NCBI RefSeq assembly: GCF_000612585.1
Contig: NZ_JFCA01000003.1
Location: 62,001-126,000 of the forward strand
Direction of reading: 5' to 3'
Length of the DNA stretch: 64,000 nt
DNA from: Pseudomonas sp. CHM02
Lineage (GTDB): Bacteria; Pseudomonadota; Gammaproteobacteria; Pseudomonadales; Pseudomonadaceae
Shown: positions 57,842 to 64,000 of the stretch, piece after piece
Layout of the letters: each line of letters opens with the position of its first letter
Position numbering within the stretch: position 1 is the stretch's first letter
Made by a program: the position numbers and the translations under genes
The notes under the pieces: generated by a model
Told to the model about the DNA's origin: nothing
The model's input: the letters and a program-made list of their open reading frames with translations, nothing else
The model's database searches: none

Positions 57842-59005
57842 ATGAACACAGAGATGACCCAGATATTTGCCGCACCTGGTCGCTACATCCAGGGCTACAA
57901 AGAACTCGACCGTCTGGCCCGGCATGTGGCCTGGTTCGGTCGCCGACTGATGGTGATCACCACCCAGGGCCGCCTGGACAGCCTGAAGCAAACCCTGGGT
58001 ACCAGCTTCGACGGCACTCACATCGAGTTGCACTACGGAATTTTTTCCGGAGAAGTGACCCGCCAGGAAATCCAGCGCCTGGCCGAAACCATGCAGGGCC
58101 TTGGTTGTGACGGTGTGATCGGCGTCGGCGGCGGCAAGGTGCTCGACGCGGCCAAGGCCGTGGCCAATCAGGCACGCGTACCGCTGTGCATCGTGCCCAC
58201 CATTGTCTCCAACGATGCCCCCACCAGTTCGCTGTCGGTGCTCTACACCGAGGCCGGCGCATTTGACGACGTCATGTTTTTCCAGCGCAGCCCGGATGTG
58301 GTGGTGGTCGACACCTGGGTCATCGTCCAGGCGCCGGTGCGCTTGCTGGTGGCCGGCATGGGCGATGCCCTGTCGACGTATTTCGAAGCCCGCACCTGTG
58401 TCGAAGGCTACCGCGACAACTTCCTCGGCAACGCCGGCGGCGGCATGAAGGAGGGTGGCGGCGGTGCCAAGGCCACCCTGACCTCCATGGCGATTGCCGA
58501 GTTGTGCTACCGCGTCCTGCTCGAAGACGGCGTACAAGCCAGGCGCGCCGCCGACCAGCGTTGCGTGACCAAAGCCTTCAACCGCGTGGTGGAAGCCAAC
58601 GCGCTGATGAGCGGTATCGGCTTCGAGAGCAATGGCGTCGCCACCGCCCACGCGGTGTATTGCGGCTTCAGTGAGTTGGGCCGGCGCGCCACGATGTACC
58701 ACGGCGAATACGTGGCGTTCGGCACGCTGGTGATGCTGGTGCTGGAAGGCAAATCCAGCGCTGAGCTGGACACCGTGTTGCGTTTTTGCCTGAGCATCGG
58801 TCTGCCCGTGACCTTCGGCGACCTCGGCCTGGCCGACATCACCGCCGAGGAACTCGATGCAGTGGCGCACACCGCCGCCGACCCCAACCAGACCAGCAGC
58901 GTCGAGCCCTTCACTGTGACCGTCGATGAGATGAAAGCCGCGCTGATCGCCGCCAGCGACCTGGGTGAGTTGTACAAATCGGGCGGCTCGTTGCGCCAGG
59001 GCTGA
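57842..59005 (+). CDS. Iron-containing alcohol dehydrogenase, GldA (glycerol dehydrogenase) family
   Basis: 387 residues. FAAPGRYIQGYKELD, the NAD loop IGVGGGKVLDAAKAVA, VPTIVSNDAPTSSLSVLY and metal ligands Asp (GMGDALSTYFEA), His (TAHAVYCGF) and His (MYHGEYVAFG) match GldA. A Gly-rich insert (NAGGGMKEGGGGAK) is found in some relatives. Start ATG 57842 is weakly supported (GGGGCCAGG just before); ATG 57854 is an alternative. It is the first gene of the plus-strand catabolic operon and a paralogue of the gene at 53272. Confidence 0.9.
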   Translation: MNTEMTQIFAAPGRYIQGYKELDRLARHVAWFGRRLMVITTQGRLDSLKQTLGTSFDGTHIELHYGIFSGEVTRQEIQRLAETMQGLGCDGVIGVGGGKVLDAAKAVANQARVPLCIVPTIVSNDAPTSSLSVLYTEAGAFDDVMFFQRSPDVVVVDTWVIVQAPVRLLVAGMGDALSTYFEARTCVEGYRDNFLGNAGGGMKEGGGGAKATLTSMAIAELCYRVLLEDGVQARRAADQRCVTKAFNRVVEANALMSGIGFESNGVATAHAVYCGFSELGRRATMYHGEYVAFGTLVMLVLEGKSSAELDTVLRFCLSIGLPVTFGDLGLADITAEELDAVAHTAADPNQTSSVEPFTVTVDEMKAALIAASDLGELYKSGGSLRQG

Positions 59006-59040
59006 GTCCGATCCACATTCCAATAAGAAAAGGTGAACTG

Positions 59041-60213
59041 ATGAAAGCATTTCAGGCAAGTCTGCCCCTGACCCTGGATTTTGAAGTCGGCGCAGTCCGG
59101 CGCATGGGTGAAAAGGTCGCGCCATTCGGCTCCAAGGTGTTCCTGATGGTCGACCCGTTTCTGCAGGGCAGCGAGTTGGTGGCGCAGGTCACCGGCAGTT
59201 TCATCGAGCGCGGCATCGAGTTCATTGAGTTCTACGACATTGTGCCCAACCCCCGGCACACCACGATCGACCGCGCGGTCGAGCAGGTGCGCAGTGCCGG
59301 GTGCGAGGTGGTGGTCGCCATCGGCGGCGGCAGCGCCATCGACTCGGCCAAAGCCGTGGCATTCGTCGCCGTGCACGGCGGCCGTTGCTGGGACTACACC
59401 GAACGCCTCGGCGAAGTGGTGACTCGCCCGCAAAGCCGCGGCCTGCCGTTGCTGGTGGTGCCGACCACATCCGGTACCGGCACCGAGGCCACGCCGTTTG
59501 CGGTGATCAATAACCCCGAACTGGGCCTCAAGTGCGCCATCGTCAACCCATTCATCTACCCCGACGTGGCGTTGATCGACCCGCAGATCCTGGTGTCGAA
59601 ACCGCCCAGGCTCACCGCGCTGACGGCGGTGGACACCTTCTGTCACGCGTTGGAAGCCTACATCAGCATTCACTGCACACCGTGGGTGGAAATGGTCGCC
59701 CTCCAAGCCATCCGCCTGTTTGCGGCGAATGCCCAGCGCTGTGTCGAACACGGCACCGACCTGGACGCGCGCGCGAACATGGCGTTTGCCTCGACCCTGG
59801 GCGGCATGGCCATCGCCGGGGCTGGCGTCACCGTGTCCCATGCCTTGGGCCAACCCCTGGGCGCAATGACCGATGCGCCCCATGGCGGCACGGTGGCGGC
59901 GAGCACCCCGCATGTCATCCGCTGGACCTTGCCGGTCGCCGCCGAAAAATTCGCCACCGTGGCCGGGATCCTGCGCCCGGAAACCCTGGGGCTGTCGATC
60001 AGCGAGCGCGCCGAGCGCCTGCCCGTGATCCTCGAACAGCTGTTCACCACCCTGGGCGTTACCGACACCTTCCACAGCTACGGTTTGCGCCCTGAGCAGG
60101 TTGATGAATTTGCCCACACCGTCTGGACCAGTTTCAACCAGGACCTGGCCTGCCATCCCAAGCAGATCAATAACCAGGAGGAGGTCGCCGCCATCGTGAG
60201 GATGTGCTTCTAA
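59041..60213 (+). CDS. Iron-containing alcohol dehydrogenase (class III, FucO/DhaT type)
   Basis: 390 residues. The NAD loop AIGGGSAIDSAKAVA and VVPTTSGTGTEATPFAVI, followed by metal ligands Asp and His in ALTAVDTFCHALEAY and the two later His in TVSHALGQPLGAMTDAPHGG, match FucO, DhaT and related Fe2+ enzymes that reduce or oxidise small aldehydes and alcohols with NAD. AAAAGGTGAACTG precedes the ATG. It is 35 bp after the GldA-like gene, and it belongs to a different subgroup. Confidence 0.92.
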   Translation: MKAFQASLPLTLDFEVGAVRRMGEKVAPFGSKVFLMVDPFLQGSELVAQVTGSFIERGIEFIEFYDIVPNPRHTTIDRAVEQVRSAGCEVVVAIGGGSAIDSAKAVAFVAVHGGRCWDYTERLGEVVTRPQSRGLPLLVVPTTSGTGTEATPFAVINNPELGLKCAIVNPFIYPDVALIDPQILVSKPPRLTALTAVDTFCHALEAYISIHCTPWVEMVALQAIRLFAANAQRCVEHGTDLDARANMAFASTLGGMAIAGAGVTVSHALGQPLGAMTDAPHGGTVAASTPHVIRWTLPVAAEKFATVAGILRPETLGLSISERAERLPVILEQLFTTLGVTDTFHSYGLRPEQVDEFAHTVWTSFNQDLACHPKQINNQEEVAAIVRMCF

Positions 60214-60337
60214 CCGACGTTTCAGTCACACCGCGTTAACGCTGTTGCTTCACCGACCCGTCAGTTGGGTTGGCGGGATTCTGCATGCTCGAAAAACACT
60301 AAAACCAACAATAAAAACAGTTTCGGGAACACTGACA

Positions 60338-61615
60338 ATGACCAATAAGACCATCGTTGCCGCAGGACTTCTGAGTGCGTGTGTTTGCCCTGGCGTGTTT
60401 GCCGCCAGTTATTCGCCGAACAACTTTCTGCTCGGCGACTGGAACGGCGAACGCACGCGCTTGCATGAACAGGGCGTGGACTTCCAGCTGACGTACGTCA
60501 ACGAGCTGGCCTACAACACTCAGGGCGGCGACGCGCACAAAGGCACGTACAGCGATCAGTTGATGATCGACAGCAACTTCGACCTGCAAAAGCTGCTCGG
60601 CTGGCAGGGCGCGAGTTTTCGCATGACCTTCAGCAACCGCAACGGCGAAAACCTGACGGCCGAGGCGGGCACCAACACCTTGCTCGCCGCCCAGGAAATC
60701 TACGGCTACGGCAGCGTCACGCGGCTGGTGCAGTTCTATTACCAGCAGAAACTGCTCGACGACCGATTGGTGGTCAAGCTTGGCCGCTTGCCCATGAGCG
60801 GCGATGTGTTCCCGTTTTCCTGCAAGTTCCAGAACCTGACGTTCTGCGGCACGGTGCCGGGCTACATCACCCCCAACTGGTTCACCTGGCCCGTCAGCCA
60901 ATGGGGCGCGGCGGTGGCGGGCAAGTTGACGGATGAGCTGACCGTCAACGCCTCGCTGTATCAGGTTAACCCGCGCTTTACCGAGAACAGCCAGGGCCTG
61001 AATTTCGGCAGCCCCTCGGGCACCACCGGCTACCTCGCCGTCGGCGAACTGGCCTGGACACCGACGTTCAACGGCCTGCCTGGCACCTACCGCGTGGGCC
61101 TCTGGCGCAACACCGGTGACTTCAACGACGTGTACCGCGACCTCGATGGCCAACCCATCGGCCTGACCGGCAATGCGCCCGACCAGCACGATTCGGCCAG
61201 TGGCTTCTACGCCCTGGTCGACCAGCGTGTGTACCAGGACCCGGACAACAGCGCCCGCGGCCTCAACCTGTTTGCCAACTTCATTCAGTCGGACCGCGAC
61301 GTGTCCTACGTGGAGAACGTCTGGCACGCCGGCGCCTTTATCAGCGGCCCGTTTGCCGCACGTCCCCAGGACGAAATCGGCCTGGCGCTGGGCCGCCTGG
61401 AAGTGAATGAGAAATCCGCCAGGCGCATCCGCCAGTCCAGTGGCTACACCGTGGCCGCACCGTACACCGAATACCCGATGGAACTGTACTACGGCGTCAG
61501 CGTGACCCCGGCCCTGACACTGCGGCCCAACGTGCAATACGTGGTCAACCCCGGCGGGTTGAGCGGGGACAAGAGCGTGGTGGTGTTCGGCCTGAAAACT
61601 GAAGTCAGCTTCTAA
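60338..61615 (+). CDS. Carbohydrate-selective porin, OprB family
   Basis: 425 residues. A signal peptide (MTNKTIVAAGLLSACVCPGVFA) precedes LLGDWNGERTRLHEQGVDFQLTYVNELAYN, the opening of OprB porins, followed by alternating amphipathic strands with GRLPMSGDVFP and ending in a C-terminal Phe (KTEVSF), as outer-membrane barrels do. Two Cys (SCKFQNLTFCG) may form a loop disulfide. ATG 60338 is preferred over the upstream start because it begins the signal. OprB takes up sugars and polyols, which supports a sugar-type substrate for the cluster. Confidence 0.91.
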   Translation: MTNKTIVAAGLLSACVCPGVFAASYSPNNFLLGDWNGERTRLHEQGVDFQLTYVNELAYNTQGGDAHKGTYSDQLMIDSNFDLQKLLGWQGASFRMTFSNRNGENLTAEAGTNTLLAAQEIYGYGSVTRLVQFYYQQKLLDDRLVVKLGRLPMSGDVFPFSCKFQNLTFCGTVPGYITPNWFTWPVSQWGAAVAGKLTDELTVNASLYQVNPRFTENSQGLNFGSPSGTTGYLAVGELAWTPTFNGLPGTYRVGLWRNTGDFNDVYRDLDGQPIGLTGNAPDQHDSASGFYALVDQRVYQDPDNSARGLNLFANFIQSDRDVSYVENVWHAGAFISGPFAARPQDEIGLALGRLEVNEKSARRIRQSSGYTVAAPYTEYPMELYYGVSVTPALTLRPNVQYVVNPGGLSGDKSVVVFGLKTEVSF

Positions 61616-61645
61616 CCCCTTGAACCAAAACAGGAGACGCAACAC

Positions 61646-63151
61646 ATGAATACGCTCATCGATATCGCTGCGGTCCAGCAGCGTGTCGCTGCCCTGGACC
61701 TGCCAGGCCAGGCCTTTATCAATGGCCGCTTTGTCGACGCACTGAGCGGCGAAACCTTCGCTAATATCTCCCCGCGCAACGGCCAGGTGCTCAATCGCGT
61801 CGCATCCTGCCAGGCCGAGGATGTCGACCTTGCCGTCGAAGTGGCACGCCAGGCCTTCGACAGTGGCGTGTGGTCGCAGCGTGCGCCCAAGGAACGCAAG
61901 AAAGTCATGCTGCGCTTTGCCGCGCTGTTCGAGCAGCACATGACCGAACTGGCCTTGCTCGAAACCCTGGACATGGGCAAGCCGGTCTCGGAAAGCAGCG
62001 GCTTCGACGTGCACGCGGTGCTGGAATGCCTGCAGTGGTACGCCGAATGCTGTGACAAGGTCTACGACGAAATCGCGCCGTCCGGGCCCGGCGCGCTGGG
62101 CATGATCACCCGTGAAGCCATCGGCGTGGTCGCGGCGGTCACACCGTGGAATTTCCCGATGCTGATGGCCATGTGGAAGGTCGCCCCGGCGCTGGCGATG
62201 GGCAACTCGGTGATCCTCAAGCCCGCCGAGCAATCGCCACTCACGGCGCTGCGCATCGCCGCGCTGGCTGCCGAGGCGGGCATTCCGCCGGGCGTGTTCA
62301 ACGTGCTGCCAGGCTTCGGCCCTACTGCCGGACGTGCCCTGGGCTTGCACATGGATGTCGACACCCTGGTGTTCACCGGTTCCGGCGAAGTCGGCAAATT
62401 GTTCCTGCAGTATTCCGGGCAATCGAACATGAAACGGGTCTGGCTGGAGTGCGGCGGCAAGACCCCGAACATCATTCTCAATGACTGCCACGACCTGGAA
62501 AAAGCCGCGACCACCGCAGCCAAATCGATGTTCTTCAACCAGGGCGAAGTCTGCGTGGCGCCGTCGCGGCTGATTGTCGAGGAAGGCATCCGCCACGAGT
62601 TCGTCGCCGAGGTGCTGAAGGTGGCGCGCGGCATCAGCGTGGGTGACCCCCTCGACCCGCGCACGCAGCTGGGCGCCATGGTCGACAAGGCGCAACTGGA
62701 CCGCGTGCTCGGCTACATCCACAAAGGTACGCAGGAGGGCGCACGCATCATCCTCGGCGGTGAACGGGCCGGTGGTGCCCTGGCCGACGGGTTCTTCATC
62801 CCGCCGACGATCTTCGACAACGTCACCAACGACATGACCATCGCCCGCGAAGAGATCTTCGGGCCGGTGCTGTCGGTGATCAGCGCCAAGGACCACTTGC
62901 ACGCGGTGCGCATTGCCAATGACTCGCCCTATGGCCTGGCCGCCAGCCTGTGGACCAGCAACCTCAGTCGCGCTCATTCGATGATCCGTGCCCTGCGGGC
63001 CGGCAGTGTGTGGGTCAACTGCTTCGACGGTGGCGACATCACCATGCCGTTTGGTGGCTACAAGCAGTCGGGCAACGGTCGCGACCGCTCGCTGCATGCG
63101 TTGGACAAGTACTCGGAACTCAAGTCGGCCTGGATCGATTTGCAGGCCTGA
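61646..63151 (+). CDS. NAD(P)-dependent aldehyde dehydrogenase
   Basis: 501 residues, full-length ALDH. Catalytic Cys in FFNQGEVCVAPSRLIVEEG near residue 305, general base Glu in WLECGGKTPNIILNDCHDLE, the NAD motif VFTGSGEVGKLFLQYSG, and EEIFGPVLSVI, with the C-terminal MPFGGYKQSGNGRDRSLHALDKYSELKSAW typical of PuuC/gamma-glutamyl-gamma-aminobutyraldehyde-type enzymes. CAGGAGACG precedes the ATG. In this operon it would oxidise the aldehyde made by the dehydrogenases. Confidence 0.95.
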   Translation: MNTLIDIAAVQQRVAALDLPGQAFINGRFVDALSGETFANISPRNGQVLNRVASCQAEDVDLAVEVARQAFDSGVWSQRAPKERKKVMLRFAALFEQHMTELALLETLDMGKPVSESSGFDVHAVLECLQWYAECCDKVYDEIAPSGPGALGMITREAIGVVAAVTPWNFPMLMAMWKVAPALAMGNSVILKPAEQSPLTALRIAALAAEAGIPPGVFNVLPGFGPTAGRALGLHMDVDTLVFTGSGEVGKLFLQYSGQSNMKRVWLECGGKTPNIILNDCHDLEKAATTAAKSMFFNQGEVCVAPSRLIVEEGIRHEFVAEVLKVARGISVGDPLDPRTQLGAMVDKAQLDRVLGYIHKGTQEGARIILGGERAGGALADGFFIPPTIFDNVTNDMTIAREEIFGPVLSVISAKDHLHAVRIANDSPYGLAASLWTSNLSRAHSMIRALRAGSVWVNCFDGGDITMPFGGYKQSGNGRDRSLHALDKYSELKSAWIDLQA

Positions 63152-63220
63152 ACCCCTACAACGGCGCTGTCGAGGACGGCGCCGGCATCACCGACTCAAT
63201 CAGCGCACTGGAGAACAATA

Positions 63221-64000
63221 ATGATGAAGAAGCGTTTGATCACCACCTTCGCCCTCACGGCCCTTATCGGCAGCCAGGCCTGGGCCGCCGGCAAGCATGA
63301 AATCTACAGCCTGATGCCCAATACCGCGCTGTCGGGCGTGATCGACCCCGACATGCCGGACCGCACCGCCATCAACAAGGCCTTGCCCCTGAAGAAAAAG
63401 GGCGAGCGCCTGCGCATCGGCTGGACCGAGATCACCTTGGGCAACCCTTGGTTCGTGTCGATGCTCGACGACGCGAAAACCATCGCCAAAAAGTACAACT
63501 ACGACATCGAGCTGCAAGTGGCGGACAGTGACGTTGCCAAGCAAAGCGCCCAGGTCGACAACTTCATCACGCTGGGCGTCGACCTGATCGTGATCGACCC
63601 CACGGATGTGCTCGGCTCGGTGTCGGACGTGGAGCGCGCCGTGGCAGCCGGGATTCCGGTGATCACCGTGGGCACCGCGCCGGACGCACGCGCACCGGTG
63701 ATCACCACCAGCACCGGCAACCCCTACGGCAGCGGTTTCGAGGCGGGGCGCTATGTGATCGCCAAGGCCGATCCGGCCAAGGTGATCAACGCCGCCATGG
63801 TCATCGGCGTGATGGGCAACTCCACATCCGAAAGCCGCCTCAACGGCATGATCTCCGGGATTGTCTATGCGCGTTCCGAGGAGCGGAAGCTGGGGCTGTC
63901 CAAGGAAGACGCGATGCTCAAGGGCTTCAAGCTGTTCCAGCAGATCAAGGCCAAAGGCAGCTTCAGCTGGCCCGAAGGTGGCTTCAACGTGTTGGCCTGG
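63221..64000 (+). CDS. Sugar ABC transporter periplasmic binding protein (partial, runs off the window)
   Basis: 260 codons remain open to the right edge. The signal MMKKRLITTFALTALIGSQAWA is followed by a type I periplasmic binding fold: LRIGWTEITLGNPWFVSMLDDAKTIAKKYNYDIELQVADSD, DLIVIDPTDVLGSV and VERAVAAGIPVITVGTAPDA, as in ribose/xylose-type binding proteins. GGAG is 8 nt before the first of two ATGs. It is 69 bp after the aldehyde dehydrogenase gene; permease and ATPase genes probably follow outside the window. Confidence 0.88.
   Translation, partial: MMKKRLITTFALTALIGSQAWAAGKHEIYSLMPNTALSGVIDPDMPDRTAINKALPLKKKGERLRIGWTEITLGNPWFVSMLDDAKTIAKKYNYDIELQVADSDVAKQSAQVDNFITLGVDLIVIDPTDVLGSVSDVERAVAAGIPVITVGTAPDARAPVITTSTGNPYGSGFEAGRYVIAKADPAKVINAAMVIGVMGNSTSESRLNGMISGIVYARSEERKLGLSKEDAMLKGFKLFQQIKAKGSFSWPEGGFNVLAW

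Noticed and set aside
53272..59005. The two GldA-like genes as a recent duplication
   Set aside because: They share motifs but differ throughout, including a Gly-rich insert in only one; they are separate paralogues rather than a recent copy.
60299..63097. A 932-codon minus-strand open frame
   Set aside because: It covers the porin and aldehyde dehydrogenase genes, both with clear families and ribosome sites; long antisense frames are common in high-GC Pseudomonas DNA.

Overview
The window looks like a chromosome segment of a fluorescens-group Pseudomonas. The marks for this are high-GC coding with Pseudomonas-type codon use, the conserved gacA-uvrC-pgsA-tRNA-Gly block with a TTG-started gacA, Pseudomonas-type REP palindromes, several LysR regulators, an RND pump and a wide range of catabolic clusters. 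Both edges cut genes: a probable enoyl-CoA hydratase C-terminus on the left and a sugar-binding protein on the right.

Region by region. (1) 1-10.8 kb: one plus-strand catabolic and transport operon with acyl-CoA dehydrogenase, ADP-forming acyl-CoA synthetase, a ThDP decarboxylase of the 5-guanidino-2-oxopentanoate decarboxylase type, a complete Dpp/Opp-type ABC importer and a flavodoxin-fold quinone reductase; REP inverted repeats lie inside and after it. (2) 10.9-12.6 kb: a DAHP synthase gene (minus) behind a two-part leader. A 44-codon leader peptide with a Phe/Tyr/Trp cluster is followed by a strong intrinsic terminator, then by a second Tyr-rich small ORF. (3) 12.6-17.9 kb: nitrilase-type hydrolase, GNAT acetyltransferase, a divergent pair of small HTH genes, then gacA, uvrC, pgsA and tRNA-Gly. 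(4) 17.9-34.3 kb: an accessory block directly after the tRNA. It holds a gene broken by an in-frame stop, a small unknown gene, a BvgS/RcsC-like hybrid kinase, an RcsB-like response regulator, an EAL protein with a degenerate receiver, and two tandem ~1,715-residue trimeric autotransporter adhesins. The same 19-bp RcsB-box-like element precedes both adhesins and the small gene, always 20 nt ahead of a -10-like hexamer, which suggests a self-contained surface-adhesion regulon. (5) 34.3-44 kb: LysR regulators with divergent partners (AhpD-like, DJ-1/PfpI), a cyanamide-hydratase-type HD protein, an LLM flavin oxidoreductase, a translationally coupled cupin / royal-jelly-like / SRPBCC operon and a divergent zinc alcohol dehydrogenase. 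(6) 44-49.9 kb: a three-gene RND efflux operon with a palindrome just upstream. (7) 49.9-64 kb: a large sugar/polyol-type catabolic cluster of divergent operons: MFS transporter, split transketolase, three iron-dependent alcohol dehydrogenases, SDR, shikimate-dehydrogenase-like enzyme, GMC oxidoreductase, OprB-type porin, aldehyde dehydrogenase and a sugar-binding protein. Three promoter regions in it share an ATGATATATCAT-type palindrome, so one regulator outside the window probably controls the whole set.

The strongest candidates for undescribed biology are the Rcs-like kinase/regulator/EAL system tied by shared boxes to two giant Ala-rich adhesins, the double aromatic leader of the DAHP synthase gene, and the split-transketolase catabolic cluster whose substrate I cannot assign. 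All calls come from reading the sequence; no database search was run.
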